Below, piece after piece: positions 43,411-51,173 of a stretch of DNA of 64,000 nucleotides (the first letter of the stretch is position 1; every line of letters starts with the position of its first letter). The stretch is taken from positions 15,877-79,876 of the forward strand of contig JBEVJN010000081.1 of the NCBI GenBank assembly GCA_040510135.1. The letters run 5' to 3'. A model generated the notes under the pieces. That model made no database searches, had not been told where the DNA came from, and saw only the letters and a list, made by a program, of their open reading frames with translations. The translations under genes were made by a program, and so were the position numbers. Source of the DNA: JARDZU01 sp040510135 (GTDB lineage: Bacteria; Actinomycetota; Acidimicrobiia; Spongiisociales; ZC4RG35).

Positions 43411-43770
43411 TTGAGCGATTTCCATACCACGTGGGGCTACATCGCGGCCGGGATCAGTGGGATCGTCGGGCTCTGGGGGGTTTTGATGAGACGTCGCGAT
43501 CCCCCGCCGAGGGCGTTCTACTATGGCGTTGGCCTGGCGATCTCGGCTCTCCTCCTTCAGATCGTCGTCGGGGTGATCGTGGCCAACGGCGGAATCGACC
43601 CGGGTAACCAGCACGTCTTCTACGGTGTCGTAATCGCGGTGACCTTCACGTTCGCCTACATCTATCGGGCCCAATTCCGAAAGCGACCGTCGTTCTACTA
43701 CGGGTTGCTGCTTCTGTTCACCATGGGGCTCGCCATCAGGGGGATCCTCACCTTCGGCGGCAACTTCTAG
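43411..43770 (+). CDS. Four-helix membrane protein of unknown function
   Basis: A 119-residue protein with four predicted helices (about 8-26, 36-60, 68-88 and 96-116), and short basic loops (MRRRDPPP, RAQFRKRPS). The TTG at 43411 is the chosen start; TTG 43384 would add nine residues. It ends 9 bp before fabI and probably shares its transcript. No family recognised with confidence. Confidence 0.6.
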   Translation: MSDFHTTWGYIAAGISGIVGLWGVLMRRRDPPPRAFYYGVGLAISALLLQIVVGVIVANGGIDPGNQHVFYGVVIAVTFTFAYIYRAQFRKRPSFYYGLLLLFTMGLAIRGILTFGGNF

Positions 43771-43779
43771 GAGGCGGCG

Positions 43780-44562
43780 ATGCTGCTCGACAACAAGAAA
43801 CTGCTCATCACCGGGGTCCTCACCGACGACTCGATCGCCTGGCACGTTGCGAGGATCGCCCAGGAGGAAGGGGCCGAGATCGTCGCAACCGGCTTCGGAC
43901 GCGGCCTCCGGCTGACTGAGCGATCGGTGCAGCGGCTGCCCAGCCCCTGTCCCGTGCTCGAGCTCGACATCAACGATCCCGATCAGGTCTCGTCACTGGT
44001 CACAGATCTGGGCGATCGCTGGGGTCGGGTAGACGGGGCGCTCCATGCCATTGCCTTTGCTCCCGAGGACGCACTGGGGGGCAACTTCCTGAACACACCG
44101 CCCGAATCCGCCCAAACCGCCTTCATGACTTCGGCGTTCTCCTACAAGACTCTGGCTGTGGCACTGCTTCCTCTGATGACCCAGGGCGGGGCGTTGGTCA
44201 CTCTCGATTTCGACAACTCGCAGGCATGGCCGGCATACGACTGGATGGGTGTGGCCAAGTCTGCCTTGCAGAGCGTGACCCGGTACCTGGCTCGTGACCT
44301 GGGGCCGCATGGGGTCAGGGTGAACGCGGTGTCGGCCGGCCCGTTGAGCACGGTGGCGGCCAAATCGATCCCTGGCTTCGATGCCTTCGATCGGGTTTGG
44401 AAGGAGCGGGCCCCGCTCTCGTGGGACGGCTCGAACCCAGACCCGGTGGCCCGGATGGTGTGCGTCCTCCTCAGCGACTGGGCGCCGATGACGTCGGGTG
44501 AGGTAGTCCACGTGGACGGTGGGTTTCATGCCATCGCCTCCGGGGGCGAGCGAACCGACTAA
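43780..44562 (+). CDS. fabI: Enoyl-[acyl-carrier-protein] reductase, InhA/FabI type
   Basis: NADH-dependent reductase that completes each elongation cycle of fatty acid synthesis. The 260-residue product has the FabI-type nucleotide loop ITGVLTDDSIAWHVA near 10-24. It also has the catalytic pair in YDWMGVAKSAL, which matches InhA's YNWM-x-VAKSAL. Late GPLSTVAAKSIPGF corresponds to the substrate loop. The ribosome site AGGAGG lies 5 bases before the ATG. It converges on the histidine kinase with a 4 bp overlap. In mycolate-free actinobacteria this serves normal type II fatty acid synthesis. Confidence 0.9.
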   Translation: MLLDNKKLLITGVLTDDSIAWHVARIAQEEGAEIVATGFGRGLRLTERSVQRLPSPCPVLELDINDPDQVSSLVTDLGDRWGRVDGALHAIAFAPEDALGGNFLNTPPESAQTAFMTSAFSYKTLAVALLPLMTQGGALVTLDFDNSQAWPAYDWMGVAKSALQSVTRYLARDLGPHGVRVNAVSAGPLSTVAAKSIPGFDAFDRVWKERAPLSWDGSNPDPVARMVCVLLSDWAPMTSGEVVHVDGGFHAIASGGERTD

Positions 44563-46343
44563 CCGCTCTCGACCTTTTGCAGCGCGGGCGCCAGGGGCAA
44601 CTCGACCACGAACGTGGCCCCACCACCCTCGGTGGCCTCCACCCGGACCGCGCCATACATCACCTCGGCCAGGCTCTTGACGATGGACAGGCCGAGACCG
44701 GTTCCGCCCTTCGAGCGCGTGTCGGACTGGTCGATCTGGGTGAATCGCTCGAAGACACGTTCCCTCTCGTCGTCGGGGATGCCGGGACCATGGTCGACGA
44801 CGGCGATCACTGCCTTGTTGGGGCGCTCCCAGGCATAGAGCTCTACGGGGCTGCCGACCGCGTATTTGGCCGCGTTCTCCACCAGGTTGATCAGGATCCG
44901 GGTGAGATGGTCGCGGTCGGCTTCGACGGTTAGGTCCGGGGGCTCGATCGTGAACGTCGGCTCGATCGAGACGACCCGATTCACTTCCTCGAAGGCCAGC
45001 TTGAGGGCCACCGGCTCGAGATGGACCGGGATGGCTCCCCGGTCGATACGGGATACCACCAGCAGGTCGTCGATGAGACGCTGGAGCCGCCCCGCCTGTC
45101 GTCGCGCGGTGGAGAGCAGTTGCTGGGCCGTCGCCTGGGTCGGGGCGAGCTCGGGTCGGTTGACGGTGTCCAGCGATCCGATGATGGAGGTGAGCGGGGT
45201 GCGCAACTCGTGGCTGACGGTGGAGACGAAGTCCGTCTTCATCTGGGCCACCTCCTCGAGACGCCTGGTCATCTCCGCCTGCGCCTCATATCGGCCGATC
45301 TGGGAAAGGACCAGGCCGGCCGGAGCCGCCAATGAGCCGAGCTGGTCGAGCTGTTCTTCGTTGAAACTGCCCACGTACGGGTCGCCGACGATGATCGCGC
45401 CAACCCTCAGGTTCTCCACTTTCAACGGCGCCACGAGTGCCTGGCGCAGCCCTAGTTCCTTGAGGAGCACGTGGGCGTCGGTGTCCTGATCGATCTCCCT
45501 GACGAAGAACGGTCGTCCCGACCGGTACACCTGGGCCACGATGGCAGGAGAGGCGACGTCGAGGACGATGGGGTCGGCCTCCAGGGGAAACCCGTTGACC
45601 CAGATCGGGCTCATCACCTCGAGACGGTGACGCTCCGGGTTGTAGAGGAGCACCACGCCAACCTGGGCGTCCAGGTACTTGCAGATGGTGCCGACGAGAT
45701 GAGGCACGATCTCGGCCAACGACTCTGCCCGCGCCAGCGTCGCGCTCACCTCATATAGACGCTCGAAATCCAGACGTTGCTGGTCGATCTGCGTCTCACG
45801 TGACGCCGACCGGACGGCCTCGCGTTCGAACTCCAGACCGACGAGGGCCGTGGCGGCCGACACCACGCCGACGGTCAGGACCGGGGCCACCAAATCGGCG
45901 ATCGCATCCGTCCCTGCCTCGATGGCGATGTACGAGATCGCCAGCCCTATGAGGACGGTCATGAACGCATGGGCCCACCAGGTGAGGAGCAGACCGGAGA
46001 CGGCGGCGATCCCGTAGAGGATGGGGGTGGCTGTCGCTTCGAGAGGTTCGATCAAGGCAAATGCGGTGATCCCGAGGATGAGACCGGTCAGCCAGGCGAC
46101 AGCGATCCACGGCGCAAAACGGGTGGCCATCGGCCGATCCCATCGCGTGGCGGTGGAGACGACCAACATCGTGGCGAGACCGGCCATCGGGATCCAGAAC
46201 CCGGGTTGGGAGAAGACCTGCTGTCGAACCGCTTGGGCGCCGATGATGATCAGGACCACCCAGGCCACTGCCGAGGCGCGTCGAAGCAACGAGGCCCGGA
46301 AACGGGCCATCGCCTGATGCGTCGTTGGTGTCATCCCGTCCAT
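44559..46343 (-). CDS. Membrane-bound sensor histidine kinase with GAF domain
   Basis: A 594-residue kinase. Five to six N-terminal helices (about 15-180) form a membrane sensor, followed by a coiled linker and a GAF domain (about 200-345). The HisKA H-box is STVSHELRTPLTS near 375-387. HATPase boxes are NLVENAAKYA, DHGPGIP and GTGLGLSIVKSL. All kinase boxes are intact. No response regulator is next to it, so it is an orphan. The start is uncertain: ATG 46391, 46343 or 46334. It diverges from the alpha/beta hydrolase operon. Confidence 0.87.
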   Translation of the reverse strand: MDGMTPTTHQAMARFRASLLRRASAVAWVVLIIIGAQAVRQQVFSQPGFWIPMAGLATMLVVSTATRWDRPMATRFAPWIAVAWLTGLILGITAFALIEPLEATATPILYGIAAVSGLLLTWWAHAFMTVLIGLAISYIAIEAGTDAIADLVAPVLTVGVVSAATALVGLEFEREAVRSASRETQIDQQRLDFERLYEVSATLARAESLAEIVPHLVGTICKYLDAQVGVVLLYNPERHRLEVMSPIWVNGFPLEADPIVLDVASPAIVAQVYRSGRPFFVREIDQDTDAHVLLKELGLRQALVAPLKVENLRVGAIIVGDPYVGSFNEEQLDQLGSLAAPAGLVLSQIGRYEAQAEMTRRLEEVAQMKTDFVSTVSHELRTPLTSIIGSLDTVNRPELAPTQATAQQLLSTARRQAGRLQRLIDDLLVVSRIDRGAIPVHLEPVALKLAFEEVNRVVSIEPTFTIEPPDLTVEADRDHLTRILINLVENAAKYAVGSPVELYAWERPNKAVIAVVDHGPGIPDDERERVFERFTQIDQSDTRSKGGTGLGLSIVKSLAEVMYGAVRVEATEGGGATFVVELPLAPALQKVESG

Positions 46344-46402
46344 GTCACTGAATGGAAGCCTTCCGACTGTATTCTCGGCATTTCCGAACAAGGACTAGAT
46401 AC

Positions 46403-47149
46403 GTGGCTTTGCGCGCCCTTTCCGACGGCGCATTGTTCGCAGAGGGATACGGTGACGGGCCGCCGCGGGTGTTGGCGCTCCATGGTTGGGGCCGCCGTGG
46501 CAGCGATTTCGCCCCATCATTGGCCGATTTCGATGCTCTTGCGATCGATCTTCCCGGATTTGGCGCCACACCGGCACCAGAGGAGGTCCTCGGTGCAGAT
46601 GGCTATGCGCGACTCGTCGCCCCGGTTTTGGATGCATTCGAGGCGCCTCCGATCGTGATTGGCCATTCGTTCGGGGGTCGAGTCGCCGTGTGTCTGGCCG
46701 CAGCCCAGCCGGACCGGGTCGGTTCGTTGATCATCAGCGGCGCCCCTCTGGTCAGGCTCGCCCCCGGCCGGAAGCCATCGGTCAGCTACCGGATGCTCAG
46801 ATTCCTGAATCAGGTTGGGCTCCTCGGCGACGCCCGGATGGAGGAGATTCGCCGCAGTCGTGGCTCCGCCGACTACCGCGCCGTGACCGGGGTGATGAGG
46901 GAAATCCTGGTCAAGGTGGTCAACGAGAGCTACGAGGACGAGCTGGCCGGCCTGAAATCCCGTGTTCTCCTGCTCTGGGGAGAGGATGACGGGGAGGTCC
47001 CGGTCGCGGTGGCCGAGAGATCGCTGCGCATCATCAGGCAGGCAGGCGGGAGCGCCGAGCTCGAAGTGCTGCCCAACGTGGGTCATCTGGTCCCGACCCA
47101 GGCACCGGAGGCGATCTCTCGTGTCCTGGCGGAGGAGCTGCGAACGTGA
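46403..47149 (+). CDS. Alpha/beta hydrolase, first gene of the Mur-ligase-like operon
   Basis: A 248-residue alpha/beta hydrolase with oxyanion segment LALHGWGRRGSDF, nucleophile elbow GHSFGGR near 88-94, acid residue in WGEDDGEVP and catalytic His in NVGHLVP. No signal peptide. GTG 46403 is chosen; the frame is open further upstream but that would overlap the divergent kinase. Its stop overlaps the next start (GTGA), so it is coupled to the Mur-ligase-like gene. It could be an esterase, amidase or thioesterase acting on the product of that pair. Confidence 0.78.
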   Translation: MALRALSDGALFAEGYGDGPPRVLALHGWGRRGSDFAPSLADFDALAIDLPGFGATPAPEEVLGADGYARLVAPVLDAFEAPPIVIGHSFGGRVAVCLAAAQPDRVGSLIISGAPLVRLAPGRKPSVSYRMLRFLNQVGLLGDARMEEIRRSRGSADYRAVTGVMREILVKVVNESYEDELAGLKSRVLLLWGEDDGEVPVAVAERSLRIIRQAGGSAELEVLPNVGHLVPTQAPEAISRVLAEELRT

Positions 47150-48639
47150 TCCCGACTCTCCTCGGGGTGTGCCTCCTGGCCGCGATCCCGGCAGGGCTGC
47201 GCTGGCTGCGGGTGGCGCAACGCGAGCACTATCTGGCAGGTTCGGTGGCCACCTTCGCCGGACGCTGGTGGACCTCTGGAACCCTCAATGGCGTCCTCCT
47301 GGCGCTGATGGTCGTGGGTCTCGTCGGGTCCTGGTGGAGTGCGTGGTGGGCATTTCTGGTTCCGGTGGCACAGCTTGGCCCGATCGGCCTGTCGATTCGC
47401 GGCCGCACCTCGCCACTCGCGTGGACAGCGCGGCTGCGCCGGGTGGCGATCGTCGCCGGGATCCTCATGCTCGGCGTTTATTCGGTCGGCGCCGCCTTTG
47501 AATCCGGGTTCTTCATCTCCATCGGTCTCTTCCTCTTGCCGGCGCTGATCGACATCGCCCTGCTCGTCCTGGGGCCGATCGAGCGGACGCTCGGCAATCG
47601 ATGGGTCGAGCAGGCGTCGACCCGTCTCCAGGCCTCCGGGGCGAAGGTGGTGGCGATCACTGGCTCGTACGGCAAGACCACCACCAAGCAATACGCCGCC
47701 CACCTTCTCGCCGGCAAATTTCGCACGGTGGCCAGCCCAGCGTCCTTCAACAACCGGATGGGTCTGGCCCGGGCCATCAACGAGCATCTGGTGCCGGGCA
47801 CCGAGGTCTTCGTCGCGGAGATGGGGACCTACGGCGCAGGAGAGATCGAGGCGCTAACACGATGGATTCCCCCCGACGTGGCGGCGATGGTCGCCATCGG
47901 CCCGGTTCACCTCGAGCGCTTCCGGACCCTGGAGCGGATAGTCGCCGCCAAGTCCGAGATCCTCGACCAGGCCCCGGTGGGTGTGATCTCGGTGGACCAC
48001 CCTCTTCTCGCCCGCTTGGCCCTTGACCGCAAGGAGACGATGGACATCATCACTGTCTCCGGTGACGGGGAAGAGGCCCGCGTCACCGTCGGGGACGGTC
48101 TGGTCCGGGTCGACGGCGTGAAACTGGGTGAAGTCTCTGACGACGTCTTTTCGGTCAACCTGGCTGTTGCGGTCGGGATCGGGCTCGCTCTCGGCGTCGA
48201 GCCGGGCCACATGGCTTCGCGGATGGACGGGCTTCCTCGGCCCGCGCACCGTCAGACATTGTCCAGCTCGGAACGGGGGTTTGCCGTCATCGACGACACC
48301 TTCAACTCGAACCCGGCCGGGGCCAGGATCGCCCTGGGCCTGCTCGAGCGGGTCGGCGATCGGGGGCGAAAGGTGGTCGTCACCCCAGGGATGGTCGAAC
48401 TGGGGCCTGATCAATTCGAGCAGAACGTCGTCTTTGCCGCCGAATCGGCAGTCATCGCCGACGACCTGCTCATAGTGGGCCGCACCAACCGCGATGCACT
48501 GCTGGAGGGTTCCACCCAAGGCGGAGCCTCGGTTAGCGTCGTCACTTCTCGCGAGGAGGCCGTCGACTGGGTCCGTCGGAATCTCGGTCCTGGAGACGCT
48601 GTCCTCTACGAGAACGATCTCCCCGACCACTATCCATGA
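47146..48639 (+). CDS. Membrane-anchored Mur ligase (MurF-like)
   Basis: A 497-residue protein with an N-terminal membrane domain (about four helices, 1-145) fused to a Mur ligase catalytic core. The ATP loop is AITGSYGKTTTK near 169-180, followed by MGTYGAGEIEAL (MurF-type) and later segments IDDTFNSNPAGARIAL near 382-397 and TPGMVELG. MurF adds D-Ala-D-Ala to the UDP-MurNAc peptide, but normal MurF has no membrane domain and sits in the dcw cluster. Its neighbour is Ddl-like, so a related peptide ligation is likely. Start is GTG 47146. Confidence 0.82.
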   Translation: MIPTLLGVCLLAAIPAGLRWLRVAQREHYLAGSVATFAGRWWTSGTLNGVLLALMVVGLVGSWWSAWWAFLVPVAQLGPIGLSIRGRTSPLAWTARLRRVAIVAGILMLGVYSVGAAFESGFFISIGLFLLPALIDIALLVLGPIERTLGNRWVEQASTRLQASGAKVVAITGSYGKTTTKQYAAHLLAGKFRTVASPASFNNRMGLARAINEHLVPGTEVFVAEMGTYGAGEIEALTRWIPPDVAAMVAIGPVHLERFRTLERIVAAKSEILDQAPVGVISVDHPLLARLALDRKETMDIITVSGDGEEARVTVGDGLVRVDGVKLGEVSDDVFSVNLAVAVGIGLALGVEPGHMASRMDGLPRPAHRQTLSSSERGFAVIDDTFNSNPAGARIALGLLERVGDRGRKVVVTPGMVELGPDQFEQNVVFAAESAVIADDLLIVGRTNRDALLEGSTQGGASVSVVTSREEAVDWVRRNLGPGDAVLYENDLPDHYP

Positions 48640-48648
48640 GGAGGCAGA

Positions 48649-49725
48649 ATGGCTAAGCCGGCGGTGATCTTCGGCGGCCCCTCCGACGAACACGACATCT
48701 CGATCCTCACCGGCCTCCAGGTCACACGCGCCCTGGGCGACGTCCACGCCGTCTACTGGTCTAAGACGGGGGATTGGTTCGAGGTCGATCCCGATCTGGA
48801 GGCGGCGGAGTTCGCCGACGGTGTGCCTCGCCGATCGCGCGAGCTGGTCATGGTCGCCGCCCCCGGCCAGGGTCTAATGTTGAAGAGGCGTCGGTTGGAC
48901 ATCGACGCGGTTCTCATCGCCTGTCATGGCGGTCCGGGAGAAGACGGGACCCTGCAGGGCCTTCTCGACCTCGTCGGTCTTCGATACAGCGGACCGGGCC
49001 AGGCGGCCTCCGCCCTGGGAATGGACAAACTTGCTTTTGGGGCGGCGATGGCGGCAGCAGGGCTGCCCACCCTGCCGCGTGCCATAGTCGCCACGGGCGA
49101 GGAGGCGGCTCCGCCCTTCGACGGGCCGTTCATCGTCAAGCCGCGTTTCGGCGGCTCATCGATCGGTATCGAGGTGGCGGAGGACTGGCCAACGGTCCTC
49201 GCCTTGAAGAGACGCTCGACCTTTCTCGAGCAGGGCGCGGTAGTCGAGCCATTCCTCACGTCCAGCCGGGACCTGCAGGTGGCGGTGCGCACCTATCCCA
49301 AGTGGGAGCTGTCGGCGATCGAGGCACCGGCCCGGGCACCCGATGGGATCTACTCGTATGACCAGAAGTACCTCGCCTGGGGTGGTGAGGTGAGCGTGGG
49401 GCGGGAGCTCCCCGCCGTCCTCGACCATGCTCTCGAGGAGGAGATCCGTCGACTTTCGGTGCGGGTTACCGAAGTGGCCGGGCTGAGGGGAATCGCCCGC
49501 ATCGACTATCTGGAACGCGACGGCGAGATCGTGGTCAACGAGGTGAACACCATTCCCGGCTCGATGGGCGCCTATCTGTGGATCGATCCGCCCATCGGCC
49601 GTGATCAGTTGTTCCTCGACCTGGTCGAGGAATCGCGAACGGTGCCGGTGAGGGTGTTCTCGGTGGCCGGCAGTGATGGGACCGCGCTGCGGAGCGCGGG
49701 CACCATCGCCTCGAAACTCGGCTAA
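48649..49725 (+). CDS. ddl: D-alanine-D-alanine ligase-like ATP-grasp enzyme
   Basis: A 358-residue ATP-grasp ligase of the Ddl family. It begins with the Ddl N-terminal motif VIFGGPSDEHDISI. It then has HGGPGEDGTLQGLLD and YSGPGQAASALGMDK, ATP-binding KPRFGGSSIGI, and the metal/substrate motif NEVNTIPGSMGAYLW near the C-terminus. The Ddl signature is complete, so D-Ala-D-Ala synthesis is possible. The linked Mur ligase could use the dipeptide directly. ATG 48649 follows an AGGAGG site. A strong hairpin follows the stop. Confidence 0.85.
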   Translation: MAKPAVIFGGPSDEHDISILTGLQVTRALGDVHAVYWSKTGDWFEVDPDLEAAEFADGVPRRSRELVMVAAPGQGLMLKRRRLDIDAVLIACHGGPGEDGTLQGLLDLVGLRYSGPGQAASALGMDKLAFGAAMAAAGLPTLPRAIVATGEEAAPPFDGPFIVKPRFGGSSIGIEVAEDWPTVLALKRRSTFLEQGAVVEPFLTSSRDLQVAVRTYPKWELSAIEAPARAPDGIYSYDQKYLAWGGEVSVGRELPAVLDHALEEEIRRLSVRVTEVAGLRGIARIDYLERDGEIVVNEVNTIPGSMGAYLWIDPPIGRDQLFLDLVEESRTVPVRVFSVAGSDGTALRSAGTIASKLG

Positions 49726-49731
49726 CGAGAA

Positions 49732-49760
49732 AGGACCGGCGGGCGCCGGTCCTCTCTCAG
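49732..49760 (+). terminator. Intrinsic terminator of the hydrolase-MurF-Ddl operon
   Basis: AGGACCGGC (49732-49740) pairs perfectly with GCCGGTCCT (49745-49753) around a GGGC loop, followed by CTCTCTC. It lies six bases after the ddl stop. The tail is not U-rich on this strand, so efficiency may be moderate. It could also serve the convergent Lrp-like gene. Confidence 0.6.
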
Positions 49761-49776
49761 TCGGCTCTTCTCCGGA

Positions 49777-50010
49777 TCAGAGGTGCACCACCGGGCAGGT
49801 GAGGGTGCGAGTGATCCCATCGATTGCCTGAATCTTGGCCACGACAAGTTTGCCCAGAGAGTCGACGTCGTCGCTGGTGGCCTTGACGATCACGTCATAG
49901 GGGCCGGTGACGTCGTCAGCTGAATCGACACCGGGGATCTCGCGCACTTCCTCTGCGACCAGGGCGGCCTTGCCGACCTCGGTCTGGATCAGGACATAGG
50001 CCTGGACCAA
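49777..50010 (-). CDS. Stand-alone Lrp/AsnC ligand-binding (RAM) domain protein
   Basis: A 77-residue protein that consists of only the Lrp/AsnC C-terminal alpha/beta sandwich domain, starting VQAYVLIQTEVG and containing GPYDVIVKATSDDVDSLGKLV. There is no DNA-binding HTH. Such small proteins form oligomers and bind amino acids. The start is TTG 50010, supported by the strong ribosome site AAGGAGG (minus strand) just upstream. Function unknown. Confidence 0.8.
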   Translation of the reverse strand: MVQAYVLIQTEVGKAALVAEEVREIPGVDSADDVTGPYDVIVKATSDDVDSLGKLVVAKIQAIDGITRTLTCPVVHL

Positions 50011-50087
50011 ATGAGCCTCCTTAGGGTCTCGGGTCGGCGTGACCCTAGTTGATTGCATTTTGCGTGGTGCGTGGCGAAAGTGCGTGG

Positions 50088-50621
50088 GTGCCGTCATCAG
50101 AACCGACCATTCGGCTCGACCGGCGCTTCAGCAGCGAGGGGGCCAAACCCCTCCCCTGGCACGTTGTCGTCGACACGATCGAGGCAGCCGAGGTCTTTTG
50201 GCTGTCCACGGTCCGGAGCGACGGCCGACCCCATGTGGCCCCGCTACCTGCGATGTGGCTCGACTCGGCCTTGCATTCTTGCACCGGTCCGGAAGAGCAG
50301 AAGGCGAAGAACATCGAGACGAGCCCCCATTGCGCCCTGACCACCGGTCGCAACGAATTTCGCAAGGGACTGGATGTCGTCGTCGAAGGCAAAGCGGTTC
50401 CGGTCACGGAAACACAAATGCTCGAGCGGCTGGCGGCGATGTGGTTGTCGAAGCTCGATTGGCCCTTCGATGTGATCGAGGGCGGGTTCCGGGACCCGAC
50501 GATCGAAGGGAATGACGGAGATCGGGACCTGGCCACCGCCTTGGTGTTTGCTGTGATGCCCACCAAGGTGATGGCGTTCGGCAAGGGGGAGCCCTACAGC
50601 CAGACCCGATACCGCTTCTGA
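50088..50621 (+). CDS. Pyridoxamine 5'-phosphate oxidase-like flavin/F420 protein
   Basis: A 177-residue split-barrel protein of the PNPOx-like superfamily. It has WLSTVRSDGRPHVAPL near 37-52 (FMN/F420-binding strand), then KAKNIETSPHCALTTG and a later GLDVVVEGKAV strand. Actinobacterial members often use F420. The start is uncertain; GTG 50088 (VPSSEPTIRL) fits the family best, and TTG 50049 would add 13 residues. It diverges from the Lrp-like gene and converges on the cold-shock-like gene. Confidence 0.7.
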   Translation: MPSSEPTIRLDRRFSSEGAKPLPWHVVVDTIEAAEVFWLSTVRSDGRPHVAPLPAMWLDSALHSCTGPEEQKAKNIETSPHCALTTGRNEFRKGLDVVVEGKAVPVTETQMLERLAAMWLSKLDWPFDVIEGGFRDPTIEGNDGDRDLATALVFAVMPTKVMAFGKGEPYSQTRYRF

Positions 50622-50624
50622 GGC

Positions 50625-50840
50625 TTAGTAGCCCTCTTGGCCGACCCCGACCGATGACACGAAATTGGTGCCGTCCTCTTCGACCGTCTCGAACACGAGA
50701 CGTTGGCCCTGTCGCAGGGTGCGGAAGATCGAGCCCTTGAGCGAACCGGGCCGGAGGAACACCTCAGATCGGTCGTCATCTCGGACGACGATGCCGGCGC
50801 CGGTCACAGGGTCGTAGGTCTTGACCACGCCCTGCTCCAT
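50625..50840 (-). CDS. Cold-shock-domain-like protein
   Basis: A 71-residue OB-fold protein, starting MEQGVVKTYDPVTGAGIVVR with a CSD-like strand pattern (G-V-V-K-x-Y-D-P-x-x-G-x-G) and ending with VVFE/GTNFVSSV-type strands. The RNP1 motif of true cold-shock proteins is degenerate. It starts 2 bp after the rpmB stop, so it is in the same operon and may bind RNA during translation. ATG 50840. Confidence 0.7.
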   Translation of the reverse strand: MEQGVVKTYDPVTGAGIVVRDDDRSEVFLRPGSLKGSIFRTLRQGQRLVFETVEEDGTNFVSSVGVGQEGY

Positions 50841-50842
50841 GC

Positions 50843-51031
50843 TCAGGCCTTCTCGATCTTGCCGGCCCGAATGCATGAGGTGCAGACGCGGGCGCGGCGG
50901 GTGTTGGATCCGTGGCGGACTCGCACCTTCTGGATGTTGGGCAGCCACCGGCGATTGTTTCGCTTGTGGGAGAAGCTCACGGTTTTCCCGTAGCTCGGCT
51001 CCTTGCCGCAGATCTCACAGCGATAAGACAT
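50843..51031 (-). CDS. rpmB: 50S ribosomal protein L28
   Basis: A 62-residue ribosomal protein with the L28 core KTVSFSHKRNNRRWLPNIQKV. It has four cysteines in two pairs (CEICGK near 5-10 and CTSCIRAG near 50-57), so it is the zinc-binding C+ paralog. Start ATG at 51031. The upstream region contains a perfect 6 bp hairpin (51065-51081), possibly a leader element. It is divergent from recG. Confidence 0.95.
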   Translation of the reverse strand: MSYRCEICGKEPSYGKTVSFSHKRNNRRWLPNIQKVRVRHGSNTRRARVCTSCIRAGKIEKA

Positions 51032-51064
51032 CTCGAAAACTCCTGGGGCAGTCGGGAAGGGTAG

Positions 51065-51081
51065 ACGGGCGCGCTGCCCGT
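51065..51081 (-). other. Hairpin in the rpmB leader region
   Basis: ACGGGC-GCGCT-GCCCGT, a perfect 6 bp stem with 5-base loop, 33 bases before the rpmB start. It may shape the leader RNA of rpmB or be an operator in the shared rpmB/recG gap (51032-51173). Confidence 0.35.
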
Positions 51082-51173
51082 TCGACCGTGCGGAAGGATA
51101 GCTCTGATCCAGGCCAAGTCACAGTCCGCCTGTACCGTTTGCTGGTGGCGACGATCCCATTCCGCCAACTCCG

